A stretch of 64,000 bases of DNA from Candidatus Scalindua sp. (GTDB taxonomy: Bacteria; Planctomycetota; Brocadiia; Brocadiales; Scalinduaceae). How positions within the stretch are numbered: the first letter of the stretch is position 1; the number at the start of each line of letters is the position of its first letter. Below the pieces are notes generated by a model. The model was given only the letters and a program-made list of their open reading frames with translations, did no database searches and was not told the DNA's origin. The position numbers and the translations under genes were made by a program. The DNA is taken from the NCBI GenBank assembly GCA_030748215.1, contig JASMMK010000015.1:62001-126000 (forward strand). The letters are read 5' to 3'. This document shows, one piece after another, positions 53,893 to 62,992 of the stretch.

Positions 53893-53935
53893 ATTTTTAT
53901 AGCTTATTTATTTTATAAAGGGGGTGATTTTTATT

Positions 53936-54136
53936 ATGGAAAAAGGAACAGTTAAGTGGTTTAACGACTCAAAGGGTTTCGGTTTTATTACACCGGAAAA
54001 CGGTGATGATGTCTTTGTACACCATACTGCAATCCAGGCTGAAGGTTTCAAAAGCCTTTCAGACGGTGACCAGGTAGAGTTCGAAACAGAACAGGGCGAA
54101 AAAGGCCTTAAAGCAGCAAATGTTGTCAAAATATAA
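53936..54136 (+). CDS. Cold-shock domain protein, CspA family
   Basis: The 66-residue protein is a single OB-fold cold-shock domain: [20 protein letters not shown] with RNP1, [18 protein letters not shown] with RNP2 and [17 protein letters not shown]. It binds single-stranded RNA or DNA. AAAGGGGGTGAT (53918-53929) provides a strong ribosome-binding site before ATG 53936. Flanking hairpins at 53859 and 54254 suggest it is its own transcription unit, perhaps with leader attenuation. Confidence 0.95.
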   Translation: MEKGTVKWFNDSKGFGFITPENGDDVFVHHTAIQAEGFKSLSDGDQVEFETEQGEKGLKAANVVKI

Positions 54137-54253
54137 AAATATTATTAAGCATACTAGTATATTTTTTGCCGTATAATTTATCGAAAGAAAGTTGTATTGA
54201 TCAATTAATATAGAATAGTTGTAAAATATTATTATAATAACGATAACGTATAA

Positions 54254-54291
54254 ACCCTCGATATCCATTAAAAGGTATCGGGGGTTTTTTT
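54254..54291 (+). terminator. Intrinsic terminator downstream of cspA
   Basis: ACCCTCGATATC (54254-54265) and GGTATCGGGGGT (54274-54285) pair with two G-U wobbles around an eight-base loop, followed by a T-run (54285-54291). It is the natural end of the cspA message. Confidence 0.75.
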
Positions 54292-54319
54292 ATGGCCAGA
54301 AAAAACATTTCACCGCGAA

Positions 54320-54428
54320 GACGCAAAGATAAGACTGCTTAGATAGTTCGGAGTGAAAAGTGCGGTGTTCGGTGAGAGAGGCAAAAGGCGTGAATTAATC
54401 TTTAATCTCGCAACCTGTAACCCGTAAC
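54320..54428 (+). repeat. Left arm of ~108 bp inverted repeat
   Basis: This arm and the sequence at 55830-55948 are inverted copies: by hand alignment about 11 mismatches in ~108 columns, including long identical blocks (CGCAAAGATAAGACTGCTTA and CAAAAGGCGTGAATTAATCT). It ends in CTCGCAACCTGTAACCCGTA. The arms enclose the metallophosphoesterase and small membrane-protein genes. Confidence 0.9.
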
Positions 54429-54441
54429 CTTATTAGCCTAC

Positions 54442-55395
54442 TTAACCCCGTTGTAGTTTCAATATCAACAGTTCTCCCTGCGTATTGAATCTGACTGGAA
54501 TGCCGGAAGTTCCAGCACCGCAATTTGTGACTCCCTGCATATTCCGGTATCGCCAGTAACCTCTATTGAATTGTTTCCCACGATTCAGATGCTTGATTAT
54601 AGGAGTTCCACCCGGTAAACAAACCTGTCCGCCATGAGTGTGTCCGCATAGATAGAGATTGATTTCCATCTTCTCTGCAAGATCATATATTTCAGGTGAG
54701 TGTATGAGCGCAATAGAGAAATCAGATCCTGATTTCTCCAGGGCGTGCATGGCCTGGTCAGTATAATAGTAATGAACATCATCTGTTCCTATAAACTGTA
54801 TATAATCACTGCCTTTGCACAGCTTGTAATCTTCGTTTATTAACATCCTGATTCCGAGATCTTCCATTGGTGCCACCATATGGCATGTATCGTGATTACC
54901 AAGTATTCCGAGAAAACCATGACGTGTATTAATGCCCTCTGTTATCTTTCTAAGGCTCTCGATAGCGCTGTTTATCGGGACATGAATTCCTTCCAGGTAA
55001 TCTCCTGTGATGACACAGATATCTACCTCACGGTTGTTAAGCTGTTTAAGTATAATGTTCTCGATTCCCGGTATGCAGCCAAAATGCATATCGGAAAGAT
55101 GCAGTATTGTAAAAGACTCAAACTTAGAGGGAAGATCAGGAAATTTCAGTTTGAGTTCGCGTATTACGATATTTTCTGCATTATTGCATCCTTCCCTGTA
55201 TTTACCAACCAGTTTAAGGAGGACCCTGAATGCCCTTAGAAAGAACATTAACAGATACCAGTGATGATGGCTTTTCCCACCGTATCTTTTACTTTTCATA
55301 TTCTCAGTTTCCATCCAGAAACGGTTTGCTGCCCAGATAGTACGCTGATTAATTAAGTGATCATCCATGATTATGTTGTCCGTAATGTTTGTCAT
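54442..55395 (-). CDS. Metallophosphoesterase, YkuE/calcineurin-like
   Basis: The protein of about 317 residues has the calcineurin-like phosphoesterase core: LHLSDMHFGCIPG (metal site 1), ICVITGDYLEG (bridging Asp), LGILGNHDTC and LYLCGHTHGGQVCLPGG (final metal-binding His). An N-terminal hydrophobic stretch (HHHWYLLMFFLRAFRVLLKL) anchors or precedes it. Similar proteins (YkuE group) act on UDP-sugars or lipids near the membrane. I take ATG 55395. It is the main gene in the segment between the inverted repeats. Confidence 0.88.
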   Translation of the reverse strand: MTNITDNIIMDDHLINQRTIWAANRFWMETENMKSKRYGGKSHHHWYLLMFFLRAFRVLLKLVGKYREGCNNAENIVIRELKLKFPDLPSKFESFTILHLSDMHFGCIPGIENIILKQLNNREVDICVITGDYLEGIHVPINSAIESLRKITEGINTRHGFLGILGNHDTCHMVAPMEDLGIRMLINEDYKLCKGSDYIQFIGTDDVHYYYTDQAMHALEKSGSDFSIALIHSPEIYDLAEKMEINLYLCGHTHGGQVCLPGGTPIIKHLNRGKQFNRGYWRYRNMQGVTNCGAGTSGIPVRFNTQGELLILKLQRG

Positions 55396-55445
55396 TAGTA
55401 CCTCGTAACCCGCAACCTGCAACTCGAAACTCAATCCTCAATCTT
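55396..55445 (-). repeat. AACTCGCAACCTG-family repeat, internal copy
   Basis: CCTCGTAACCCGCAACCTGC, then AACTCGAAACTCAATCCTC, continue the same word pattern as the ends of both inverted-repeat arms and as 62993-63105. This copy lies just upstream of the metallophosphoesterase gene, inside the cassette. Confidence 0.6.
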
Positions 55446-55514
55446 CAACTGTTCTTTAATTTCTAAATATTATTATCTACCTTTATCTACGGAAATCTGC
55501 GGCCAATTAAGTTC

Positions 55515-55757
55515 TTATCTCTGTATACGTGCAATATAGAGAAGCAGGATGATGATGACTACGATATTAATTGTAAGGACAATCGCAACCTGCGATAGCG
55601 GATCTGATAACGATAGAAGCCCGGCAAGCAGAGATTGTGAAGTGTTATGAACCTTCCAGTAGGCGTAAGCATCGACCACTATCAAAGGTAAGATAATAAA
55701 TTTCACGAATGATCTAAACACAGTACGTTTTTTACCTCGTTTCTTCATTACAGCCAT
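55515..55757 (-). CDS. Small membrane protein with two spans, unknown
   Basis: The 80-residue protein has a very basic start (MAVMKKRGKKRTVFR), one span (FVKFIILPLIVVDAYAYW) and a second (VAIVLTINIVVIIILLLYI). GGAG lies about nine bases before the ATG. No family is recognised. It is co-directional with the metallophosphoesterase gene, about 120 bp upstream, and lies inside the inverted-repeat segment. Confidence 0.6.
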   Translation of the reverse strand: MAVMKKRGKKRTVFRSFVKFIILPLIVVDAYAYWKVHNTSQSLLAGLLSLSDPLSQVAIVLTINIVVIIILLLYIARIQR

Positions 55758-55829
55758 TCAGTAAATTCTCCATTGAGCAATACCATGCTTAGGATTATAA
55801 TAAATATCCTCATACGAAGACAGATAAAA

Positions 55830-55948
55830 GAGTTACGAGTTACAGGTTACAGGTTGCGAGTTGAAAGATTAATTCACGCCTTTTGCCTTTCGCACCAAAC
55901 TCAGAACTTTTCACTCCGAACTATTTAAGCAGTCTTATCTTTGCGCTC
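55830..55948 (-). repeat. Right arm of ~108 bp inverted repeat
   Basis: Reverse complement of the left arm at 54320-54428, ending on the plus strand with TAAGCAGTCTTATCTTTGCG. The sequence between the arms is about 1.4 kb. Bases flanking the arms continue into the CACCGCGAAG / CTTGGCGAGA type motif. Confidence 0.9.
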
Positions 55949-55991
55949 TTAGCGCCTTGGCGAGATAATGGTTTTTATTTAGGTTAAGATC

Positions 55992-56612
55992 ATGAGTAAA
56001 TCAAAACAGGAAAGATGCTTGCAGTGCCGGTTAGTAGTTCAAGAGTGTATTTGTAGTGATATTACTCCTTTCCGGACAGAGCACAGGCTAACCTTGCTGA
56101 CAAATAAACGAGAAGAGTATATCCACTCTAACACCGGAAGGCTGCTTCGATTAATGCTGGAAAATAACTCTCTTATTTATGTAGGAGAAAAGGGGTGGGA
56201 GGATAAAGTTGAATTTGAAATAGCCAGGAGTGAATACACTCCGGTTATCTTTTTTCCGGTAACACCTTTCAGTGATGGGCAGGAGATTGTCAAAGAGAAA
56301 GGAAAACCACTGAATATTATTGTTCTGGATACAAATTGGAGTAGTGCAAGGAGATGGCTCTACAAGATTGGGTCTATGGAAGTAAAGAAAATCGGATTAA
56401 GGACTGTGCCACCTTCAAAATACTACCTGAGGAAGCAACCTAAGAAAGAGAACTTATGTACATTTCAGGCTGTTGTTTCATTACTGGAGGAGCTTGGATC
56501 AGGAAGTTCCGGACCAGCCACTTCTCACATGAATGAGATGTTTGCCTTATGGGTAAAATCCATGGCTAAAGAGAGAGGATTGACTTTCCCATCGCTGGGG
56601 AGTGGTCATTAG
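55992..56612 (+). CDS. DTW-domain protein, tRNA-uridine aminocarboxypropyltransferase-like
   Basis: The 206-residue protein has the DTW domain layout: CLQCRLVVQECICSDI (cysteines for metal), NKREEYIHSNTGRLLRLML, IIVLDTNWSSARRWLY, where LDGTW is replaced by LDTNW, and LRKQPKKENLCTFQAVVSLL. DTW proteins (TapT/TuaA type) add a 3-amino-3-carboxypropyl group to uridine in tRNA using SAM. The gene neighbours trmB, another tRNA modification gene. The changed motif still has the Trp. Confidence 0.85.
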   Translation: MSKSKQERCLQCRLVVQECICSDITPFRTEHRLTLLTNKREEYIHSNTGRLLRLMLENNSLIYVGEKGWEDKVEFEIARSEYTPVIFFPVTPFSDGQEIVKEKGKPLNIIVLDTNWSSARRWLYKIGSMEVKKIGLRTVPPSKYYLRKQPKKENLCTFQAVVSLLEELGSGSSGPATSHMNEMFALWVKSMAKERGLTFPSLGSGH

Positions 56613-56688
56613 TCACAAGTCATTCGTAATTCTTTTTTTCTAGTTCCTTGCCTCTTGCTTCTATTTTCATCCTGTAATCCTGTCTGAA

Positions 56689-57357
56689 TTACTCTGCAAG
56701 TGAGAATCGTACGTATTTGATTATTCGATTATCAGCAAGATGCTTTCTCTCATAATTAGTTTTGATGTACAGATCTTCATGACGCTCTTCATTATCATGG
56801 ACGTCATCTATCTTCTCTTCAACGGTACATCTGTTGTCCCTTAATGATCTGAGGCTGAATTCGAAAAGGGGAATCGAGTCTGTCTTTAGGTGTATTGTCG
56901 CTCCCGGATTTGTCACCTGTTTATAGGCTTCCAGATAACGGGTTGCAGTCAGCCTTTTATTAGAACTGCCATTCTTCAGGAAAGGGTCTGGAAAGGTTAT
57001 CCATATTTCTCCGATCTCTCCTCCTGCAAAATAGTGAGCGAGGTTCAATATCTCTATACGGAGGAAAGCTACGTTAGTAAGTCCGCGTTCCTGTGCGGCA
57101 ACACATCCTGACCACAGGCGTGGGCCTTTCATATCAATACCGATAAAATTTCTATCAGGATGTTTCTCTGCAAGTGCAACAGTATAATCACCCTTGCCGC
57201 ACGCCAGCTCCAGGGTTATTGGATTGTCATTCTTGAAATGATCCTTCGCCCAGATTCCGCGAAGTCGAAAGTCTTCCTGTTCCGGTTGATCTGTAAATTG
57301 TATGAGATTGTCAAATCCCTCAAGTTCCTCTAATCTCCATAGTTTCTTTCTACCCAC
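56689..57357 (-). CDS. trmB: tRNA (guanine-N7)-methyltransferase
   Basis: I start at GTG 57357 (MGRKKLWRLEEL, 222 residues), since GGAG lies eight bases upstream; a longer ATG start at 57384 overlaps this site. SAM-binding and family motifs are TLELACGKGDYTVALAEKHP, FIGIDMKGPRLWSGCVAAQE and EIWITFPDPFLKNGSSNKRL, with the family PDPxxKxxxxxxR. The enzyme makes m7G46 in the tRNA variable loop. It is followed by a lipoprotein gene upstream on the same strand. Confidence 0.93.
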   Translation of the reverse strand: MGRKKLWRLEELEGFDNLIQFTDQPEQEDFRLRGIWAKDHFKNDNPITLELACGKGDYTVALAEKHPDRNFIGIDMKGPRLWSGCVAAQERGLTNVAFLRIEILNLAHYFAGGEIGEIWITFPDPFLKNGSSNKRLTATRYLEAYKQVTNPGATIHLKTDSIPLFEFSLRSLRDNRCTVEEKIDDVHDNEERHEDLYIKTNYERKHLADNRIIKYVRFSLAE

Positions 57358-57417
57358 AGTTACAACTCCAATAAAACTAGTCAATTGTCATTAGTCATTA
57401 GTACCCTGTCATCGGCG

Positions 57418-58005
57418 TCATTTGTCTTGTGGTAAGGTTGATTTTAGCCTTATCAGGGCGAGTTTTTTGAGAACAGGGTCTTTCCACTGCCGCCACTCTT
57501 CATATTCCATATGTGGGAACAGTGTTGTGAATGCTTTGTGGATCACAGGTGACACGTTATAAGCTTCATCACTGCTTGAGACTGCTGTTGTTAAACGCCC
57601 ACCTTTGACTATCAGATACCATCTCATGTCTTTCCTTTCAAACCAGAGGACAAATGGATTCTGGTAACTGTTATCCTTTGATCTTTCCCACCCGGATAGT
57701 ATAATTTTCGCACTGCCCATTCCATTCTCAATATACAGATCTGCAGATTTATACAGATGCCAGTTTATATGTTTGTACGGGTTTGACAGGTTGGCCGGCA
57801 GGATACTGTTTGCTTCCAGGATATTAATAATATCATCTTTGTGTTCATCAACTAACTTTTTGAACTCTGCTGCCGCAACCCTGTCAATACTCTCTACGAC
57901 AGCGTCATCAGATACTTCCACTGGTGCCTGTTCACTACGACCACAGCCCAATGAGGTGATTACCAGAAGGAAAACTGAAATACCATATATTATTTTGTTC
58001 TTCAT
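57418..58005 (-). CDS. Putative lipoprotein, unknown
   Basis: I start at ATG 58005 (MKNKIIYGISVFLLVITSLG) with lipobox TSLGC, leaving about 195 residues. The mature part has EFKKLVDEHKDDIINILEAN, a Trp-rich centre (YKHINWHLYKSADLYIENGM) and a C-terminus with HMEYEEWRQWKDPVLKKLAL. No domain is recognised. It is 60 bp upstream of trmB in the same direction. Confidence 0.65.
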   Translation of the reverse strand: MKNKIIYGISVFLLVITSLGCGRSEQAPVEVSDDAVVESIDRVAAAEFKKLVDEHKDDIINILEANSILPANLSNPYKHINWHLYKSADLYIENGMGSAKIILSGWERSKDNSYQNPFVLWFERKDMRWYLIVKGGRLTTAVSSSDEAYNVSPVIHKAFTTLFPHMEYEEWRQWKDPVLKKLALIRLKSTLPQDK

Positions 58006-58108
58006 GAATTTTAAATCAGCTACGAAGTCACTAAGACACCAATTTTCTTTTTTCATTACTTTAGTTTTTTCTGAGTTCTTCGCGCCTCTGCGTTAAGATT
58101 TATTTTTT

Positions 58109-60142
58109 TCACGGCCATTTCTTCTCTTGTGTGGATTCGTCAATATCTATAAATTCATCTTCCTCTGTTACCACAGGTTCCGTCTCCTCTGGTTCTATTA
58201 CATCCAGTTTCGGGCTTCGCATCTCATCCGCGTTAAACTGCATCTCAAAGAGTTTTTTATACAATCCACCTTTAGTCAGAAGTTCCTGGTGATGACCGGT
58301 CTCTGCGATCTTTCCATTGTCTAACACTACGATCAGGTCGGCGTGCAGGATTGTGGATAGCCTGTGGGCTATTACGAACGTGGTACGGTCTTTAACCAGA
58401 CGGTAGATGGCATTTTGAATAAGCTGTTCGGTCTCGGTGTCCACGGAAGAGGTAGCCTCGTCCAGGATCAGTATTCGAGGGTTTGCAAGGATGGCACGTG
58501 CAATGGCGATCCGCTGTTTCTGTCCCCCGGAGAGTTTTACTCCTCGTTCACCGATCAGGGAGTCGTATCCCTTTGCCAGCTCAGCAATAAATTCGTGGGC
58601 ATTCGCTGCCTTTGCTGCCGCCTCTATCTCTTCGTCAGTTGCGTCAGAACGGGCGTAGGCAATGTTGACTTTCACAGTATCGTTAAAAAGAAAAGTTTCC
58701 TGGAGTACCATGGCTGTCTGCTTTCTGAGAGACTGGAGCTTGACGTCCTTTATGTTGTGATCGTCAATAATAATATCTCCCTTACTCGGATCGTAAAATC
58801 TGGGTATCAGGTTAGTGAGAGTCGTCTTGCCGCTTCCGCTTGGTCCCACAAAGGCGATCATCTGTCCCGGCAGTGCTTTTATATTAATATCACTTAAAAC
58901 TTCCGGGTCCTCGTTATACATAAAGTGTACATTCTTGAATTCCACTGTACCTCGTACCTTTGGTAAATCGACAGCATTGGGTGCATCCTTTAATTCAGCG
59001 GGTGTATCCAGCACTTCGAAAACACGTTCTGTGGATGCTATAGCACGTTGTATCTGATTGTAAAACCGCGTAACGCCGGTAATGGGGCCATACATCCTCT
59101 GCAGGTATGGAAAGAATATGACGAAAGTACCGGCGGAGAGCTGACCCTGAAGAACCTTATAACCACCAAAGCAGATCACTACTACAGCTCCCACCTCGGT
59201 AATCAGGTCTACTGCAGGCCGCAATGTATGAACCAGTCTTAATATACGGACATGTAGAAAGTAGTTCTCATAGTTTTTCTTTTTGAACCTTTCCAGCTCC
59301 TCAGGTTCTTTTGCAAAACTGGCAATGACGCGGATACCGGAAATGTTGTCCTGGATCAATGCGTTAAGATCACCGGTTTTCTGTCTGAGAGAACGGAATA
59401 TTTTTCGTATCCTTTTCCCGAAATTATAGGTACAGAGAGAGATAAATGGACAGACAAACAGAACAATAGATGTAAGCTGCCAATCGAGTTTCATGCAGAA
59501 ATAGATTATCCATGCGAATTTAAACATGTCCGTTATAAATGTAATGACCGGGCCGGCAATCGCCTGTTCCAGTGAATTCACATCGTTCATAAGGCGACTC
59601 ATAATATCGCCGGTTTTATTGTTTTCGAAATAGTTTAATGGAAATCGCTGGATGTGCCCGTAGAGCTGATTCCGCAGATCATAGACAAGCCTTTGGCCAA
59701 GCTCAGTCGTTATATAGCCATGGGCCATAGTAATCCCGCTACCGAAGGAATGCATAACCAGAAAACTGGCACCGAGAAATATAAGCATGAAAATTGTCGA
59801 ATTGTTATCCTCAAACCAGCGGTCGTGAACATAGTCAGAAGCTGTTAACAGTGGTTTTGACAGGGGGATAGGGCTTGTATTTTCATCTGTCAGGCTGTCA
59901 CTGCTATCATCACCTGTTTGCAGGCTGACTTGCTGATTGGTTTCTGTGGGGTGTATTATCCGGTCTGCTATCTTGATCTCGTCTACGACAATTCCAAGAA
60001 TTTGTATGGGAAGGACCGCAATACATGCGCTGATTGCCGAAAGGACCAGGATTATCAACGTCCTGCGCCAGTAGGGGATCAAATAGCATAGCAGTCTGAA
60101 ATATGTGCTGCTATTGGATGTACTTTTTTGCGTGTTATTCAT
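58109..60142 (-). CDS. ABC exporter, MsbA/half-transporter type
   Basis: The 677-residue fusion has an N-terminal transmembrane domain of six spans and a C-terminal ATPase: Walker A GPSGSGKTTL (about residues 432-441), Q-loop MVLQETFLF, signature LSGGQKQRIAIARAI and Walker B ILILDEATSSVDTETEQLIQ. It probably flips lipid A or another lipid or polysaccharide precursor across the inner membrane. Unusual features are a Ser/Thr/Asp-rich loop of about 60 residues between span 1 and span 2 and an acidic C-terminal tail. Confidence 0.93.
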   Translation of the reverse strand: MNNTQKSTSNSSTYFRLLCYLIPYWRRTLIILVLSAISACIAVLPIQILGIVVDEIKIADRIIHPTETNQQVSLQTGDDSSDSLTDENTSPIPLSKPLLTASDYVHDRWFEDNNSTIFMLIFLGASFLVMHSFGSGITMAHGYITTELGQRLVYDLRNQLYGHIQRFPLNYFENNKTGDIMSRLMNDVNSLEQAIAGPVITFITDMFKFAWIIYFCMKLDWQLTSIVLFVCPFISLCTYNFGKRIRKIFRSLRQKTGDLNALIQDNISGIRVIASFAKEPEELERFKKKNYENYFLHVRILRLVHTLRPAVDLITEVGAVVVICFGGYKVLQGQLSAGTFVIFFPYLQRMYGPITGVTRFYNQIQRAIASTERVFEVLDTPAELKDAPNAVDLPKVRGTVEFKNVHFMYNEDPEVLSDINIKALPGQMIAFVGPSGSGKTTLTNLIPRFYDPSKGDIIIDDHNIKDVKLQSLRKQTAMVLQETFLFNDTVKVNIAYARSDATDEEIEAAAKAANAHEFIAELAKGYDSLIGERGVKLSGGQKQRIAIARAILANPRILILDEATSSVDTETEQLIQNAIYRLVKDRTTFVIAHRLSTILHADLIVVLDNGKIAETGHHQELLTKGGLYKKLFEMQFNADEMRSPKLDVIEPEETEPVVTEEDEFIDIDESTQEKKWP

Positions 60143-60279
60143 GTTTCCATGATACTAAATTAGTATCGAATGGACAATGTCAAAGAGATTTATCTTTATA
60201 TATTCAGTTCAAAGGGTAGAATTAATAGTCTGTTTTTATATACAACATTTCAAATTCATTTCTTTCAAGGAGATATATA

Positions 60280-61269
60280 ATGTCACAAGATAGAGTAAAG
60301 GTTGCAGTAACCGGCGCGGCAGGGCAGATCGGTTACGCACTGCTTTTCAGGATTGCATCCGGGCAGATGTTTGGAGCGGAGTGTGAAGTTGAACTTCAGC
60401 TTTTAGAGCTTGAGCCTGCACTGCCTGCACTTCAGGGCGTAGCAATGGAATTGGATGATTGTGCCTTCCCTTTACTCAAAAAGATCACATGTACCAGTGA
60501 TATGGATGTGGCTTTTAACGATGTTAACTGGGCCATCTTAGCCGGTTCGGTACCGAGAAAGGCTGGAATGGAAAGGTCTGATCTGCTGAAGATTAATGGG
60601 GGGATCTTTACCGGCCAGGGCAAGTCTATCAATGACAATGCCGCGAAAGATGTTCGTGTGTTTGTCGTCGGTAATCCCTGTAACACTAACTGCCTAATTG
60701 CCATGAATGCCGCTAAAGATATACCAAATGATAGGTTTTTTGCCATGACGGTTCTCGACGAGAAGAGGGCGATTACTCAACTGGCTCAAAAGGCGGGTGT
60801 AGATACAACTGAAGTGAAGAACCTTACCATATGGGGGAATCATTCAGCTACTCAATATCCGGACTTTTATAATGCAAAGATCGGCGGTAAACCTGCCGGT
60901 GAAGCTATTACAGATGAGGCCTGGTTGAGGGGAGATTTTATCAAGACAGTACAGCAGCGTGGGGCCGCTATTATAAAGGCCAGGGGATTGTCATCTGCAG
61001 CATCAGCAGCCAATGCGTGTGTATCAGGTGTTAACAGACTGATACATGACACAGCGGAAGGAGAGACATTCTCTATGTGCCTGGCATCAAATGGTGAGTA
61101 TGAAGTTGATAAAAACCTGATCTTCTCTTTTCCCTGTCACGTGAAAAATGGTGAAATCAAAGTTGTTGAGGGTATCGAGCACGGAGAGTTTGGTAAAGAA
61201 AAGTTCTCAGCAACGTTAAAGGAGCTGCAGACAGAGAGGGATACTGTTAAGGAGATGGGGTTGATCTAG
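60280..61269 (+). CDS. mdh: Malate dehydrogenase
   Basis: The 329-residue enzyme is of the cytosolic-type MDH group: [20 protein letters not shown] at the NAD site, [20 protein letters not shown] with substrate-binding Arg residues, [17 protein letters not shown], and [15 protein letters not shown] with the catalytic His. It interconverts malate and oxaloacetate with NAD. AAGGAG lies nine bases before the ATG. It stands alone; fumarase and isocitrate dehydrogenase lie elsewhere in the window. Confidence 0.96.
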   Translation: MSQDRVKVAVTGAAGQIGYALLFRIASGQMFGAECEVELQLLELEPALPALQGVAMELDDCAFPLLKKITCTSDMDVAFNDVNWAILAGSVPRKAGMERSDLLKINGGIFTGQGKSINDNAAKDVRVFVVGNPCNTNCLIAMNAAKDIPNDRFFAMTVLDEKRAITQLAQKAGVDTTEVKNLTIWGNHSATQYPDFYNAKIGGKPAGEAITDEAWLRGDFIKTVQQRGAAIIKARGLSSAASAANACVSGVNRLIHDTAEGETFSMCLASNGEYEVDKNLIFSFPCHVKNGEIKVVEGIEHGEFGKEKFSATLKELQTERDTVKEMGLI

Positions 61270-61345
61270 TGTAGGATGCAATTTAGTTTGAAGTGCCTAA
61301 AGTTTAAAGTGAGCAAAAGTTGCGGTCAAAAACAAATCTTTGGTC
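61270..61345 (+). repeat. Intergenic repeat scrap, AGTTTAAAGTGA family
   Basis: TTTGAAGTGCCTAAAGTTTA, then AAGTGAGCAAAAGTTG, matches the tail of the hairpin-bearing repeat at 20031-20085. It lies between the convergent mdh and MATE genes. Confidence 0.5.
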
Positions 61346-61346
61346 T

Positions 61347-62651
61347 TTAACTTTTCAGGCTGTTATACACAACATATCTTGCCAGAACTGTCTGTGATAT
61401 GCCCCTGGCGAGCATAAGAATGGTTAGGGCCAGCCATAAGGAGTGGTTTCCCATTGTACCGTGAAGAAGGTAGTATGTTGGCAGGAAAAAAAGAAATGTA
61501 GATAGAAGCATCGTATTTCTCATCGCCTTTGACGCGGTAATGCCAATATAAATTCCATCCCAGATAAATGGTACGGCATGGATGATCGGTGCAATAATCA
61601 ACCATCCCATGAAAGGCATTGCCGCATTAATTACTTCCTGATTATCTGTTAATATCTGAAGTATCTCCCTGCCAAAGAAAAAGAAAAGTAATACCAGAAC
61701 AATACTTATGCCGAAACCCCACAGGAATGATACTTTTATAGCTTTTCTGAAATTCCACGTATCTCCGGCACCAAAATACTTTCCAACAACCGACTCAGCG
61801 GCAAAAGAGAATCCGTCAATTCCATATGCACTTATCGTAATAAATTCCAGTAGGATAAAATTCGCGGAACCTAATATTATCCCCTCCTTGCCGGACTGAA
61901 CCCTGAAGAATGAGAAGGCAAACATGAGGCAGAGAGTTCTTATGAAAATGTCTGAATTTGCAATGAGAAACTTTTTCATCTTGCCAATATGAAACAAGCC
62001 CAATCTGTCCCATAAAGGGAGCATATGCCTGTAGTTTCTATAAAAGAACACCAATGCCATTATTAAGCCGCAGTATTGAGCAATCAACGTACCCAGTGCC
62101 ACTCCGTCAGACTTCATCCCGGCTACCCTTACAAGCCAGTAGCTGACACCTATGTTGATCAGGTTAACAGTTATTGTAATGATCATCGGGATTTTGGCGT
62201 TCTGCATGCCGAAGAACCAACCGGTAAACGCAAACAGGGATATTGTCGCCGGTGCGGCCAGTATCCTGATATTGAAATATCCCTCTACGTACTCGTTGAC
62301 TTCCGGGGTCGTTCCGATTAAGTACAGGCTTAATTTCAGAAGGAGGGGTTTGAAGGCTATCAACAGCATGGCACCTGTTACAGCAATTAAAAGTGCTCTG
62401 CCCAGTATCAGCAGACACTCTCTGTTGTCCTTTCTGCCGAATTCCTGTGCGGTAAATCCGGTTGTACCCATCCGTAAAAAGCCAAAGCCCCAATAAACAA
62501 AATTAAATATTATCATCCCAAAACCGATGGTAAGTATATATTCGGCAGAATCTAGATGGCCCATCAAGGCCACATCTACGAGGCTCAGAAGGGGGACAGA
62601 AAGATTGCTGATAATGTTTGGGATCGCAAGTTTTAGGATTTCTCTATTCAT
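61347..62651 (-). CDS. MATE-family efflux transporter, DinF-like
   Basis: The protein of about 434 residues has twelve predicted spans in two halves. Family traits: REILKLAIPNIISNLSVPLL at the start, VDVALMGHLDS, GTTGFTAQEFGRKD, and in the second half AYGIDGFSFAAESVVGKYFG. It expels drugs or other organic cations using sodium or protons. I start at ATG 62651; the upstream in-frame start at 62666 is less typical. It is convergent with mdh. Confidence 0.92.
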   Translation of the reverse strand: MNREILKLAIPNIISNLSVPLLSLVDVALMGHLDSAEYILTIGFGMIIFNFVYWGFGFLRMGTTGFTAQEFGRKDNRECLLILGRALLIAVTGAMLLIAFKPLLLKLSLYLIGTTPEVNEYVEGYFNIRILAAPATISLFAFTGWFFGMQNAKIPMIITITVNLINIGVSYWLVRVAGMKSDGVALGTLIAQYCGLIMALVFFYRNYRHMLPLWDRLGLFHIGKMKKFLIANSDIFIRTLCLMFAFSFFRVQSGKEGIILGSANFILLEFITISAYGIDGFSFAAESVVGKYFGAGDTWNFRKAIKVSFLWGFGISIVLVLLFFFFGREILQILTDNQEVINAAMPFMGWLIIAPIIHAVPFIWDGIYIGITASKAMRNTMLLSTFLFFLPTYYLLHGTMGNHSLWLALTILMLARGISQTVLARYVVYNSLKS

Positions 62652-62806
62652 AAACAGTGTACACAATATTTAGTCAGATTTTAAAGTGATCAGCTTTTAG
62701 ATGAAACGAAAATAATTAAATAATTTTCTGCACCAGATAGCAAAACATTACTGATTAATATTACATGTTGCAAAGAGATTATAACCTTTATTGAGGAGGA
62801 TTAGTT

Positions 62807-62989
62807 ATGAGAAATTCTTTTATGGGATTATGTATTGCTTTAGTAGTCGCGTTGTTGATTGGTTGTGCACATCCACATCGTCATCATCATCCAAAGAAAA
62901 AACTGGTAAAGCCACATGTCAGTGCTGTATGGATACCGGGTCATTACGGGCCTGCAGGGAATTGGAAACCAGGACATTGGAAAAGATAG
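62807..62989 (+). CDS. Tiny His-rich lipoprotein with YXWxxGHW-like repeats
   Basis: The 60-residue protein has a lipobox (VVALLIGC, Cys20), then AHPHRHHHPKKK, a histidine-rich head, and a tail HVSAVWIPGHYGPAGNWKPG that ends in HWKR, resembling the WxPGHW/Y repeats of small envelope proteins. GAGGAGGA at 62793-62800 makes a strong ribosome-binding site. It may bind metals or peptidoglycan; that is inference only. Confidence 0.65.
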   Translation: MRNSFMGLCIALVVALLIGCAHPHRHHHPKKKLVKPHVSAVWIPGHYGPAGNWKPGHWKR

Positions 62990-62992
62990 GAA

